This document shows positions 11,422 through 23,493 of a DNA stretch of 64,000 nt, piece by piece. The DNA is from Annona cherimola (lineage: Eukaryota; Streptophyta; Magnoliopsida; Magnoliales; Annonaceae): NCBI GenBank assembly GCA_030490835.1, contig CM059971.1, forward strand, positions 102,428,095 through 102,492,094. The letters run 5' to 3'. The position numbers and the translations under genes were made by a program. Position 1 is the stretch's first letter. Every line of letters starts with the position of its first letter. The notes beneath the pieces were generated by a model. The model saw nothing but the letters and a program-made list of their open reading frames with translations, searched no databases and was not told where the DNA came from.

Positions 11422-13157
11422 CAATTTTATGGTAAGTTCAACCCAATTTCTAAATCTAAATTTGCAAAATTATCTAACCCAGTAAGTCCTAAAAAATGCT
11501 ACTTTATATTTGGAAGGCTCAAGTCAATCAACACAAGTTGCACACTTATTCATACAAACGCATCCTAATTTTACTTGATAAGATACAAGAACCTATGAAG
11601 ACATGAGTTCCATAAATCAAACCATTTACGAGCGATCAGAAAACATGCCTAGCTCCAAGTAGGTTTGTTGCCCTAAAAATTTGCCCATTTTATCAATGAA
11701 AAATGCCAATTTTAAAAAATTTATTTTAATTTTTTAAAATTAAAAAAATGGCATGAATACGCAACTGTCCTTTTTTATTTCCAAAAATCAAAATAAAATA
11801 TTAAATAAATTTTAAAATATTAATTTTGGTAATTTCACAAGACGAAAGACCTAATTGAAGCCTTCACATGTATAAGAATTTTTTTTTTCTAAAACCAGAA
11901 AACATATTTTCTGACTGCTCGTAAATAGCACAATTTACCATAGCCGTGTAATATTGATGAGCCTAAAATATAATGATATCCCCCTTTCGATTTACATATA
12001 TGAATTGAAACGCATCCGCGCATCGAAACTTTTGGAAGGCATTGTAGGTTGGCCAGTCTATGATCCTCAATCATGAAAATGCCCTTATCTTCTTAGGGAA
12101 TTATTAGGATTTTTGCATTTTAGTATCTCCAGCTATGCTTATTTGCTTTTTAATTCACGAATTTCTTAGATTTCCTTTTTAAGCCCTTTAAGTTTTCCAA
12201 CTTTGCATTTTTAAAACCTACTATCAAAATACCAACTAACTACTCTTATTCGTAAATTGAAAGTCTAAAATACCCTTATGACTTAATTGAGTTGACTTAT
12301 ATTTATGAGTCGACTCATGATAATTTTATATGGCTCGGTTGAATCGACTCATGAACTTGCAAACAACACAATTTTTGTTGTGGCTAAGTTGAGTGGACTT
12401 ATTTTATGAATTTGACTTCTTTTTAAGGACAATATTGTCATTTAAAAATTTGTACCATAGCTATTTGACAAAATTTCCATTTGTTTGGTAGCTTTAATTA
12501 ACAGCAAGGTTTAAAACATGAAGGAGGCAAATTTACAACTTGAGTCAGAAGAACCCGAACTCGAGAAATCCAATTTATAAATTTGATAAAGCTAGGGTCC
12601 AAGCGAACTCGAACCTAAAGAACCCGAACTCTTTATTATTTATTATAAAATATATTATATACATCATATTTAAACAATATTTTTCTATATTTTACTTATT
12701 TTATGTTTTTTATATTTATATTTGAATACATGTTTGACATATTGTAATTATATTACAAATAAAGTACATTATTTTTATTTTTATTTATCTTTTATTTATA
12801 TAATTTATCTTTACATCCATTAATTTTCTTCATTTATCTTATTTTTTATGTCGAAATTTTTTCTAGAAATATTCTTTATATTGCTATATTTTTTAAAAGT
12901 TTATAGTTTGATTATATATCATTACTTTTACTTACATGATTTGTTATTATTATATATTTGTATGAAATTCTAAACCCATTGTTCTTAAATAAAATATAAA
13001 TTCATCGACATATTTTCGACTTGAAACTTAACAAGAACCCAATTTTTAAAAATAAAATTTGAATTAATATTTTATAAATAAGATTAAAAATATAATTGAG
13101 ATGAACTCCAGTTTTATCAGCCTAAGTTGCATCCTATTAGTCTATTAGATGTACTAA
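11422..13157. other. intergenic, AT-rich, no gene
   Basis: Holds the GCATTGTAGGTTGGCCA motif (about 12039-12055) shared with the palindrome at 243-281. It also holds a short region with repeated GTCGACTCATGA-like words (12308 and 12344) and a segment with repeated AACCCGAACTC words (12550-12630). These may be remnants of hAT-like subterminal repeats. No supported coding sequence. Confidence 0.5.
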
Positions 13158-13427
13158 GGGGACCTTTGGCAAAAGGGGTAGGAAACATGGGAGGAAAATT
13201 GTGGGGGTACGGATTTCAAGATATCTCATTAATCAATCAATCATCATATTTTTCCACTTTTACCCTTATATTCTAATCATTTTCCCAATCAACTACCTTT
13301 CAACAAACCTATTTATTCCAACTTTACCCCTATCATTTCATCTCAATCACATAATTTCTAAAATCTTATATTTTCTACTCCCATCAAATACTACATTCCC
13401 ACAACTTTTATCTTCTCAAACGTCCCC
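13158..13427. mobile_element. Tourist-like MITE
   Basis: Begins GGGGACCTTTGG directly after TAA and ends TCAAACGTCCCC, its imperfect inverse. The 270-bp body is a pyrimidine-rich relative of the other copies (TTTTACCCTTATATTCTAAT). Non-coding. Confidence 0.7.
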
Positions 13428-13779
13428 GAAATGCAAATAACCGAGAGTTACTCACGTGCGACAGCTTTTCCCGTTAAAATTTGAGCGGTATTTGGTGATG
13501 TTGGCGGGGCTGTGTTGCCGGTTTTGAATAGGAAACTCACTCAATAATGCACCCAGATCATACTCGCACCTCTTGGTTGATCTATAACATCGGTTTTGCC
13601 ACGTGGCCGCGTCCCTATTACGAGCTGCCCATGCCGCGGGAAATCAGTTTCCGAGTGGTAGGCAATCAATATTCAATATTTGTTATTTTTTGAATCTTTG
13701 ATAGCTATTGAATATATAGAGATAGCTGCACCGGAACAACAGTATAGTTATCCAAAAAAGGGCTCAACGCATATTAAAA

Positions 13780-13895
13780 TGCAATGAAATTTTATATAAT
13801 CATTTATTTATATATAAATCATACCTTAGATGGTTTAGATGTTGAAAAAACTACTTTAAAATTGTTATTTATATCAAACTATTTTATCACGTTGA
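13780..13895. repeat. AT-rich dispersed family D, inverse copy
   Basis: GGTTTAGATGTTGAAAAAAC and CTTTAAAATTGTTATTTATA match the reverse complement of the family core. Confidence 0.55.
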
Positions 13896-14749
13896 ATTTA
13901 TACTATTTTCAGATGGGGCTCATATACATATCTGATTGGAATAAAAATTGTTACGGAATAGAATACATTATTCTAAATACAATTGGTGGAGTAAATTATG
14001 ATTTGATGATCATGTGAGGCCTATTTCAGTGATGCAGCACCGGAATATATTCCATATACATGTATATATTTGTTATTTTGACACAGGCGCTCGAGAGCTC
14101 TGCACCGGTAATCGACAATTGCGCATGCAAAAGCATAAGCCGTGACGTGTGCTACTGAAAATCTCTTTAGCGGACTCGATCAATATTGTTTAGACTTTAG
14201 ACATGTGACTTTACGTAAAAAAAGAAAATTAAGGGCTGAAAATTAGTTACTTCATCCGGCTCAATTTTATCAGTATCGCGACGACGTCAAATATATTTTC
14301 GGCTTTTCTCCAACCAAAGCGGGTGCAACCTGTACCCCCATCCCAATTGTTTTTTCTTTAAAAAAAATAAAAAATGATGAATTTCATGAATACCGGTGAA
14401 TTTTATACGTAATTTTACTTATACTTGCAAACTTTCTAAAAATCTAAATATATCCATATATTTTGCCCAAAATTTTAGTCATACGTACACACCTGTGTAA
14501 AAATGACAAATAAGCCCAAAACATGAGCAGTTTATCGAAATCAGATCAAATCCGTTGTTAAATTATTTCAACCAATTACTAATTATATGGTCTCGCTTTT
14601 CTTTTCTATGTAACCCCTTCACTTTTTAAAATATTGATAGTTTATGGAAAATCCAAACCATAAATTATATTTAGTATCATTTATAATGTTTTGAAAATTC
14701 TTTATTTTTCTAATTTCACTGTACATAGGCCCCATCTGTGTAAAATCAA

Positions 14750-14930
14750 CGAATAAAATGGTTCGGTGCTAAAATATCAATTTTAAAGTAGTTTTTTCAA
14801 CATTTAAACAATGTGAAATATCACTGTTATGTGGATAAATGATTCAAATATTATTATATTATAATACATGCATGAATATATCTAAGAATTTTTCATAATT
14901 TACATATGAATATATATATATATATAAGCA
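14750..14930. repeat. AT-rich dispersed family D, direct copy
   Basis: TATCAATTTTAAAGTAGT then TTTTTCAACATTTAAAC, followed by ATTATTATATTATAATACA, the same order as at 6640 and 43425. Confidence 0.6.
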
Positions 14931-15473
14931 AGTGTAGCCCACATACGTACTTGATTTGGATGAAACTTGGTCTCATAGATACACTAGTGATGTTAAATGC
15001 AATGAATGAATTGTATTTTAAATTAATAAATAATATCTTAAAATTTAAGAGATTATATAAGACCGCTTCTATGTAACCTGGTTATATAAAAGCAAAGCCC
15101 TTAATTATATGTACGATTGAATGGTTCAACCGATCAAATAGGAATAACTGGCCCGTTCAACCAGAATAATTGGGAATTGGACAGCCAATTAACTAGAAAA
15201 CTGGTAGATTTTCATTCCATTGATTATGATTATAAATAAAAATTCACATTCAAATGATAGCTGATTTTATAGCAATAAAAATATGATTCAAAGAGTATAA
15301 AAGTACTAAAAATTAATTTGAATGTGAATGCTAGCTTAGAATAATAATCAATGTTTGAGAATATTTATTAGTTCTAAAAGGGTCATGTGCATGAATGAAA
15401 TTTAAGGCAAAATACAACGACATATTTAAAATTTTAAAAAATTTATGGGTATATATGAACTTTGCATTAAAAT

Positions 15474-15650
15474 ATGAGTGTTAACGGATCGAGTTGGATA
15501 AGTCAAAGTCTGATCATAATCCTAATCTATTGAAAAATTTAAACTCTAACCCGTTTATTAACTCATTTGAAAAATCTCAAACTTAATTAATTTACAACTC
15601 ATTTAATAAATGGGTTAGTGAGTTGTTAACGGGTTATGTATATTTGTTGT
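15474..15650. mobile_element. one-ended hAT-like fragment
   Basis: TGAGTGTTAACGGATCGAG and the following 170 bases match, with substitutions, the inverted right arm of the hAT element at 26346-27684, including TAACGGGTTATGTATAT at the inner edge. The opposite end was not found, so this is a truncated copy. Confidence 0.6.
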
Positions 15651-16577
15651 AAACACGTCAAAATCAAGCTAATATGAAATTGAGTATGCTATTTGTAATT
15701 GTCATAGCGATGGCTGAATTGATCTACACTGATGGGATACATAGCATGCCCAAATCTTCGTAAGGAGAATGGTGCACTGGCACAACAGGAATGGTGATAG
15801 TAATGTCACGGCACAACAGTAGGGGAGACGACATACAGCCGTAGACAAAGGAAAAAAAATAGGAAATAGAAAATGAAGAAAATAGATTTTAGTGTTTAAA
15901 ATAAAAACTATCACTGGATCATTGGCAGTTAGGTTTTACTATTGCTTTTGCAGGTTGCGCATCAACTCCGTCGTCCATCCGTCGCACAGCGCATTCGTAA
16001 TTAGCGATCCTGGGCCCTGTCTCTGATTGCAAAAGCTGAGAGACGGGACAAGAGTGATTGAGCTGACGATTTGGCAGGCCCCGCCCCGACAGCAGCTCAT
16101 CAACTCACCTCACGTGAGTGGCATGAGACTGATTAGTCTTTCTCAAGTCTTACCAACTGATTAGTCAACACTACAGCCAGCGCTGGATTAAAAGGAATTC
16201 CGACGAAGCCCATTAAATCATAATAGATGGCCCTCGCGTCAAAGGAAATTAATCCGCGGACCCCACATGACTGATAGCTACGATCAAACGCTTGTCTCTA
16301 GGTCGCAACCAAATTCCAACTCCAGAAGTGGATCAAATCGGATTTTATTTGTCGCAATTTAATACAACTAAACAAAAATATTAATTTTACCATTAATTGA
16401 ATTTTTTTTAATACTATCTATATTTATTTGAAAGTGAAGACTATGATATGCTTTGAGAATATTTCAGTTTGATTGATTAGCTTTGGCCTTTGTTAATGTT
16501 TGCACTTTGAAATAAAAATAATAGAAAATTACGCAACCTAGCCCGTACATGGATTCAGTGTTGGGGTTTGTTGTAAC

Positions 16578-17597
16578 TAGGGGTGGGAATCGGGGCGGGT
16601 CGGGACGAGTCAGACTATACTTTTCAAAAATATTGTTTGACCCTTATTTTATACCGGGTCGGGACAAGGTCGATCTGACCCTTACTTTTTTCTAATAAAT
16701 CTCGAGATAAAATCCGGGTCGGTATCAGGTCAACGGGTCGGGTAAAAACTGCGGGTCAAGTAAGAAATTTTTAAAAATTTATGAACCTATCAAGTATAAA
16801 TACAAATCTATATTAAATTTAATTATTATATGCTTCGATCTATTACTAATTAGTCAAAGTAAAATATAAATATTTAAATAAAATATGAATATTAACATTG
16901 AATGATGATTTTTTTTGCGAGAGAAAAAAAAGGTCCGCGGGTAGGTCCACCAACCTCGAGAATTAATGTTGCGAATCAGTGCACATGGCTGCGTACGTAC
17001 ATATTTTCTTACGTTGCCAGAGCACGTTTTCTTCTCCAGCCGCACCAAGGATTGATCTTCTTTGAGCCCAATGAAAAATAGATCCCTATTGCCCGTGATT
17101 CTATCACTACCGACCGGCCAAAAAAAAAATTTTCCACTTCAATTATTTTTGCCGCTATTGCTGTTGGGCGAAACCCATCTTCTCCAATCAGGTGAAAACC
17201 CAACGGAGCAGCAGTGCTGTTGCTGTCGCCGCCTGAAGATCTAAACCAGCGAGATTAGTGCCAGCCATCTCAGATCTGAGCACTCCTAGTGCCGTTAGCA
17301 GATTGTCTTCTCCGATTTGCAAACCCATCAACAAGTTTTATCTGATTTACAAATTTCCTCTCCGATTAGCAAACCCATCCCGAATTTTCTCCGATCTGCA
17401 AACCCTCGGCCGTCGATCGTTACAGCTGCCCCATGCATCTCAGCCATCTACAGCACAGTCGCCCCGCCGTTCTTAAAAAAATATCAAATATCCGACCCGC
17501 TCTGTCCCGCCGGGTATGTTAACCTGTCCCGTCTCTGTATTAAATAGGGTCGGGATGGGGCGGGTCACGGGTCGACCCGCCCCGATTCCCACCCCTA
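16578..17597. mobile_element. hAT-type non-autonomous transposon, 1020 bp
   Basis: The two ends are perfect inverted repeats of 25 bases, beginning TAGGGGTGGGAATCGGGGCG. They are flanked by an 8-bp target duplication with one mismatch, GTTGTAAC (16570-16577) and GCTGTAAC (17598-17605). TAGGGG-type ends and 8-bp duplications fit the hAT superfamily. The interior has a GC-richer segment (16930-17480) with repeated words such as CTCCGATTTGCAAACCC, but no transposase. It is probably a deletion derivative that kept a leader-like region. Confidence 0.88.
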
Positions 17598-17618
17598 GCT
17601 GTAACTTAAGGGACCCCG

Positions 17619-17949
17619 ATCGTATGCTCTCAGGCGCATACACCTATTTTTTATTTTTAATTTTTTTTACAATATTGTTAATCTATGTATATTTAATATG
17701 TGTATAAATTTTTACTATTTTTGAAGTATTTTAGATATTTAATTTTGATTTTTGAAAATCAGTGACATTTTCGGTAATTTTAAATTACTAAAATGCCACT
17801 GATTTTTAAAAATTCGAAATAAATATCTAAAAATTTCCAAAAATGGTAAAAATTGATACATACATTAAATAAACTTAGGTTAACAAGTTCATAAAAAAAT
17901 TTTGAAAAAAAATAAAAAAATAGGTATATGCGCCCGGGAGCATAGGATC
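17619..17949. mobile_element. foldback element, family F2
   Basis: The left arm GATCGTATGCTCTCAGGCGC and the inverse of the right arm, GATCCTATGCTCCCGGGCGC, pair over more than 40 bases. The interior also pairs (CAGTGACATTTTCGG with AAAATGCCACTG). It forms one long hairpin of about 330 bp, non-coding. It lies only 13 bases beyond the hAT target duplication. Confidence 0.75.
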
Positions 17950-17982
17950 AGATCCGTAACTTAAGCGCCATGCCAAAGGGCC

Positions 17983-18227
17983 TCAGTGTATTGAGCTTCA
18001 TTGTACCAAGTTGCATATACTTATTTTTTATTTTTAAAATTTTTTTTTACACAATTGTTTTTCTAAATTTATTTAACATGTCAATTAATTTTTACTATTT
18101 TTGAAGACTTTTAAAAATTGATACACATGTTAAATATACTTATATTAACAGTTTCATGAAAAAAAAAATTTTAAAAAATAAAAAACGTGTCATATGCTAC
18201 CGGGTGTATTAAGCCTCAATGTAATGC
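17983..18227. mobile_element. foldback element, related to family F2
   Basis: Left TATTGAGCTTCATTGTACC and right GTATTAAGCCTCAATGTAAT are degenerate inverses. T-rich and A-rich flanks pair inside, around a shared centre near TTTTTACTATTTTTGAAG. Confidence 0.65.
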
Positions 18228-19091
18228 ACCTGGGTATGACCTGCGCGAGGCAATGCTCACCTACATATAGTCAAACTTAGTCACCTGCACAGAAACCATA
18301 ACGATAGACCAATGGGGCTATACCCCGTTTGGTGTACAAGTTATTGTTTATTATTATTATTTTTTTTTGAAAAATGGTGTACAAGTATTTTTAGGGCCGC
18401 TCGTTTTCATCTATTTTATTTATTTTGTACTCAATTTGTGCCTTCTGCCGACTTTAGTTGAACGTGCCGTCTGCCGAATGCCTTGATGATTAAATATAAT
18501 TATTTCCGAGAAATATTAAGTGTAAATTTATGCAATTATCGTATGAATCAATAAGCAGTTAATTAATCGTTAATATCTTTTAAACTATCCATCGCATTTA
18601 AAATAACAATTTCATATAATTAATGATAATTTAACAAAATTTTATTACCTTTTTCAGAATTATAATTACATAAGAATATAAGATCCAACTAACTGATATT
18701 GATATTTTATTTAAACAAATGATGCTAAATAATATAAGGTGATATTTGCAAAATTTGCATGAATTTATCCATTTGAGAGGATGCAAATTGAAGAAGTAAA
18801 ATTGATAAAAATTTTGAAAAGGTAGAATTTCCATACCTCCATGCCACTTTCATCTCGTCTTAATCTTTTGGATTATTTTTAGCTGCCTTTTAAAATAGAC
18901 AGTAAGTTATAGAAAAAGATATGAAAAATAATTAAAAATAGAGCTAAATAATGTGTAAAAGTAGAGTAGTTATGTAGTTAAGGCATTAAATAATATCAAA
19001 AGTAGTGTGCAGAAAGAAAGGATAAATCAATTTTCTTTTATTACCTTACATGTTGCCGAACAAACCCTTAATTTGAAGGCATTAGTTCATC
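18228..19091. other. intergenic, with a decayed Tourist-like right end
   Basis: From about 18885 to 19067 the body (GTAGAGTAGTTATGTAGTTA) and right end CCGAACAAACCC followed by TTAA indicate a Tourist-like MITE whose left end is not clear. No gene. Confidence 0.5.
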
Positions 19092-21200
19092 TTTTTTTTT
19101 TTTTTGAGAAAAGGATGCACCGTATCCCACGCCCCTAGCCCTCAGAAAGGGAGGGGGGATAGGATGATCCAGAAACTTTCATTGCCAAAAAATTGTTTAT
19201 ACAAATTTTTTCCTGTAAAGCTTGTGGGGGGGTACCCCACCAAACTTGCTGATCAACAGAGGATACAGAGATCAAATCAGCTAAGGCATGTGCCACAGCA
19301 TTCCCCTGCCTAAGAACATGATGAACAGATACAGAATTAGAGGGGGATAGCAAAGACTTGATTTCACTGATCACATTCCCAACAGGAGAGGGAATGGGGT
19401 CATCGGACATCAACATATCAACCAAAAGGAGCGAATCGGTTTCGATTTGCAGAATAGGCAGGTTAGAATCCAATCCCCACGATACGCCAAGAAGAAAAGC
19501 GTGTGCCTCCATAAGCAATGGTTCCATGCAGCCATCCCAGCGCCATCCTTTCGCTGCAACAAAGGCTCCCCTCCAATCGCGTATAATCGCAGCAAAGCCC
19601 ATTGCTAAGTTCATATGATTCATACGCGCATCCACGTTAAGCTTCAAAACTCCATTCGGAGGTTTAGACCATCTGGAAATCAGGGGCCTATCAAAAGCGC
19701 CTGCATAGATGAGGGGAGAGGCTCTGCGATGTTCCTCCAGAAACTCCTTACACCAGTTGAGAACATTTAGGAAATCCGGCTTTAGCCCGTCAATCCTGAA
19801 AGAGTTTCGCAGAGACCAAATTCGCCAGCAGCAAGTGATGAACAGGCGCAGGTCATCCGCCCGCTGATAATGAACAAGAGAGGTGATTAACTCCTGGACA
19901 GTGGCCGGGAGGACAATCCTCCTTGCGATCCAGCACCAAATCCCTCTAGTTAGCACACAGTCCAAAAAAAGATGATCGGAGTCCTCCACTCCAGACCTGC
20001 AAAACAAGCATAATGGGTCAATATCAATACCTCGCTGTTGGAGATTCCGGAGAGTCGGGAGCCTGTCCCTGAATAGCCTCCACCCAAAGATAAGGATCTT
20101 GCTTGGAAGTTTTGTGCGCCAGATTGCCTTAAAAATGAATGAGTGAGGAGAGCTTCCATCTCCCGAGCTAAGAATTCTGTAGGCCGATTTAACAGAATAG
20201 ACCCCGCGAGGCTCAAATTTCCAATAGATCGTGTCCTCCTGAGAGGAGGAAGGGGGGGGGGCCTGGTTGATAATGCGCCACCCCTCATCCCCAGCTGCCG
20301 CCAGAATGCGGTCTTTAATCCAAGTGGACGAGGCCGCACAGATAAAATGACTAACATTAACGTCATCGGGGATAGATGATGGAAGAGGGCCAGCTTTTGT
20401 GATCATGGGCTCAACCCATTCATCCTTGAAGAAACGCACCCTGCATTAGTTTCCAATTCGCCATTTGCACCCAAACTTGATCATGTCCCTCGCCCCCAAA
20501 ATACTCTTCCATGTGAAGGAGTCGGATGGTTTAGCACAACAGCTCCAAATATCCCCATTCGGGAAGTATCTGGCTTTAAGCACCTGAAAGCAAAAGGAAG
20601 TAGTTACCGATGAAAGACGCCATGCTTGTTTTGCAAGAAGGGCAAAGTTGAAGACATTGAGGTCTCGGAAACCCAACCCGCCCGAGAACTTCGTCTTGCA
20701 CATATCTTTCCACGCAACCCAGCTCATTTTCCGTTTGCTACTCATTTCACCCCACCAAAACCTGCTTATCATGGCATTGAGTTCAAAGCAGAAGGATTTT
20801 GGTAGGAGGAAAATACTCATGGTATAGGTCGGGATTGCCTGAGCCACAGCTTTGATTAACACCTCCTTACCACCCCAGGATAGAAGTTTCCCCTTCCACC
20901 CCTGAATTTTGCGCCAAATCCTCTCCTTCAAGCCCTTAAACATGTTCTTTTTAGATCTTCCCAACCATGCCGGAAGTCCAAGGTAATCCTTCAACTTATT
21001 GCCAGATGCCCCCAATCAAGTGAAGATATCCTCCCTGGCACTAGAATCAATATTGGAGCTAAAAAAGACAGAAGTCTTAGCCACATTTACCACCGGCCCC
21101 GAGGATTCAGAATATTGGCGAAGAATATCCAGGAAGGAGCCGATATCAGAGGCCGAGGCCCGCAGGAAAATGATAGCATCGTCTGCGAACAAAGGCTAAC
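19092..21200 (-). mobile_element. LINE (non-LTR retrotransposon), 5'-truncated copy
   Basis: Minus-strand copy ending in a 14-base poly(A) tail (T run at 19092-19105) just after the stop codon. It keeps the end of the reverse transcriptase domain from the LFADD box (about 21178-21192) onward, then the linker, a zf-RVT zinc-knuckle region and RNase H. Everything upstream (ORF1, endonuclease, most of RT) is missing, the usual result of incomplete reverse transcription. I found no target-site duplication: the sequence beside the tail (GGCATTAGTTCATC) does not recur near the 5' end. Confidence 0.9.
19135..21198 (-). pseudogene. LINE ORF2 C-terminal half: RT end, zf-RVT, RNase H
   Basis: All recognisable domains lie in one continuous frame of 688 codons, interrupted only by a TGA at 21018-21016 and a TAA at 20448-20446. 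The order is: LFADD with following RT motifs; the conserved linker around YLGLPAWLGRSKK and LLSWGGKEVLIKAVAQAIP; a zf-RVT region with WRTKLPSKILIFGWRL, CLFC and DHLFLDC; and an RNase H fold with NVDA, MEAHAFLLG, IETDSLLL and GNAVAHALA. So few disablements suggest a fairly recent insertion. There is no start context, so this is not a working gene. Confidence 0.92.
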
Positions 21201-21863
21201 CAGGTCTGGGCTTTCATTTGACGTTCTAGGCCTAGGCCGGCACTTAGAAAGCCCACGCGTGATGGGGTTTCGATCAGCTCCAAGTTCCAAAATACAAATT
21301 GGCCTTTGACTGAGAGACAATGAGAGCATCCAAGCTGTTGTCGCTATCAGCTCTGAATACAAAGACAACGATGGTCAAGAAGTCAGACAGAAATCACAAA
21401 CGAGAGAGAGAGATGAGGATTATGGAGCGTCGTGGACAGAAGGCCATCATTTTCGCAAATCACGTGTCCACATTTAATGTATGGATCACTATATTGCGTA
21501 GATGGTTGGTGAACGATTGTGACATTCTACCTCAGAAATTAATCAACAGGAAAAAACTTCTCTTTGATTCTTATTCGTTTACCGATACATCACATCCACC
21601 CAGAAACAAGGTTGGATCCGGCCCCTTAAAGCCACAAAACCACAGACTAGCCAGCTAATTTATGGGTCGGCCTCGGGCAGACTCGTTTACAGAACCAACG
21701 GCAAAGGAATTTAAAAACCAATAGTGCCACTGGAACAACGTCACGGAAGAAGGGCTTAGATTACATTAGCAGAGTCATTCAGTAAATTTTTTTTTTTCAC
21801 ATTTCAAGAAGAAAATTTAAAAAAATATATCCCAACTCTAGTAGACTAGCCACAGTTCCGATT
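21201..21863. other. intergenic between LINE and ERF gene
   Basis: Up to about 21310 the sequence may still include decayed LINE reverse-transcriptase DNA in other frames. The remainder is the 3' flank of the ERF gene. No further gene seen. Confidence 0.5.
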
Positions 21864-22442
21864 CTACGAAATTCGGCTCCATACCATCCAGCTTTGGCAA
21901 GCACCATCAGCGCCGGACAGTTCCAGGGCAAAGTTGTCATCTCTGAGGATATTGTCATAAGTTTGGCTGCAGAAAGACTGCGTCAGGCCATCTTCCACCT
22001 CCAGTCTCAGCGGACTATGCAGCGGAGCCTCCTCCACGTCGTCAAAGAAGCTTAGGATGTTTTCATCCAATTCCCAGAACGGCCCCAGACCCGGGTCGAA
22101 TCGAGTTTCTGCCCCGGAACTGCCGGGCTTGTGCTCCGCTAACTTCTCCTTGCCGGCTGCTTTGGCGGCAGCTCTCTGTATGTCTCTCCGAGAGGCCGAA
22201 TCGGGCCGAGGAAGCGAGCTCGCGGCCTCGGGGAAGTTGAGCGTGGCCGAGCTTCCCCTCAGGAAGAAAGCCGCCGAGTCGTAGGCGCGCGCCGCCGACT
22301 CTGCCGACAGGAACGATCCAAGCCAGATCCGAGTCTTTTTGCCCGGCAGCCGGATCTCGGACACGTACCTGCCCCAGCTGCGGCGCCGCACGCCGCGGTA
22401 GGAGGAATCAGATTCGCTGATGCGCTTCCGGGAGTCGGCCAT
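21864..22442 (-). CDS. AP2/ERF transcription factor, DREB-like, intronless
   Basis: Sequence-specific transcription factor of 192 residues, encoded in a single exon as is usual for ERF/DREB genes. The AP2 domain (about residues 15-71) runs from [17 protein letters not shown] through [21 protein letters not shown] and ATLNFP. It has the DREB-type valine at domain position 14 (Val27) but leucine rather than glutamate at position 19 (Leu32), so binding preference cannot be assumed. The C-terminal half is acidic ([15 protein letters not shown]), consistent with an activation region. The start is the first ATG, placed just after a GCGT repeat in the leader. Coding sequence is clearly richer in GC than its surroundings. 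The exact ERF subgroup is uncertain. Confidence 0.95.
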   Translation of the reverse strand: MADSRKRISESDSSYRGVRRRSWGRYVSEIRLPGKKTRIWLGSFLSAESAARAYDSAAFFLRGSSATLNFPEAASSLPRPDSASRRDIQRAAAKAAGKEKLAEHKPGSSGAETRFDPGLGPFWELDENILSFFDDVEEAPLHSPLRLEVEDGLTQSFCSQTYDNILRDDNFALELSGADGACQSWMVWSRIS

Positions 22443-22448
22443 GTCTGC

Positions 22449-22473
22449 TGCGTGCGTGCGTGCGTGCGTGCGT
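22449..22473. repeat. TGCG tetranucleotide microsatellite in ERF leader
   Basis: About six TGCG units end only a few bases upstream of the ERF start codon, so on the transcript they form an ACGC-rich stretch next to the start. Confidence 0.85.
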
Positions 22474-23493
22474 CTTGGGTGGAAGCGATGAAGGAAAGCA
22501 GCGACGATTCCCGCCCGCTTTGTAGAGGGAGGCTGGGACGTCTTCGAACCCTGTGGGTAGGGACGAGGGACAGCTGGAGATGGGCCCCGCAGATTTCGCT
22601 CGAGAGGACAGATGGGTACGGTCGCGGAGATCTTGACGAGAGCGGAGATTACGAAAGTGCCCTAACGCGGGGGTTTCATGGATGGGTACTAGCGAGTCCT
22701 CCAATCAGTGCAAATAGCTGTACAATATGATATGGAGCGGGAACAGCAGCCTGGCCGCTCAATCATTAGTGGATTGCTATTCAAATGCAAACAACTGTAC
22801 TGCAACTTGCCGTGGCGGCAAGACAAGAAAGCACGCATTAAGGGAAGTAAAAATGCATCTATATATAGCATGTTAGAAAGGGGGAGAAGTGCTGATTAGT
22901 TTTTCAGATGGAAATGGAAAATGGCACGATGAGGTAGGTCGGCTAAGACGCGATGGTATTATGGAAGGAGGGGTAGATGTGGTAATATGGGGCATGGGGT
23001 TTTGTCTGTCTCTGGGAATGCTTGAGTCATCAAACGCGTTAAGCCAGCTGTGTTGCAATGAACTTGGGAGGGGAGGTTAAAAGGGACGAGACGAAGGGAG
23101 GGTGGGGGATGGGATAATGTTTTAGTAGATTGATGAAGTCGGACGGAAGGACTGTCGACTGTCGTCAGTGGCGACTCACGAGACATCTCGCTCGCCCGGA
23201 ACCTTCCTCGCCTTCCGTACTTTCAGATTGCACGATACAGGTGTACGGTGAACCAGGCGTTTTCCTCATACACTGCCACGACTTGCATTATCAGATGCAT
23301 ATTGTCGTCCCTACTCTTGGTTTTTAGATACTGTTGGATCTTTCTACCTCAGTGTGGCGTGATAAATTTACATGGAAGTGAATGTTAATTATCTTAGGAT
23401 TATTACTACTATTATATATAATCAAGTCCTTTAAATTTCCCAATAAAAAGTCGTTTAAAATTCGACTCACTGCAAAATAGAGGCATAAATAAA
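22474..23493. other. 5' region of the ERF gene, intergenic
   Basis: Probable promoter and leader of the ERF gene. A minus-strand TATATATAG at about 22858-22866 is a possible TATA box, which would imply a leader of roughly 390 bases. The region to 23330 is GC-richer than average but shows no supported gene. Confidence 0.45.

Larger units (their letters stand above)
13428..16577. other. intergenic with family D copies and a hAT half-element
   Basis: Contains family D cores at about 13780-13895 (inverse) and 14750-14930 (direct), and a one-ended hAT-like piece at 15474-15650. The stretch 15930-16330 is less AT-rich but shows no recognisable gene. Confidence 0.55.

Noticed and set aside
10432..11435. 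Open frames of 100-113 codons in AT-rich DNA
   Set aside because: They translate Tourist-like MITE bodies; composition is Phe/Ile/Leu/Tyr-rich from T-rich DNA, with no known motif.
17062..17707. Several overlapping frames inside the hAT element at 16578-17597
   Set aside because: They overlap in different frames, lack transposase or zinc-finger motifs, and run through repeated CTCCGAT words.
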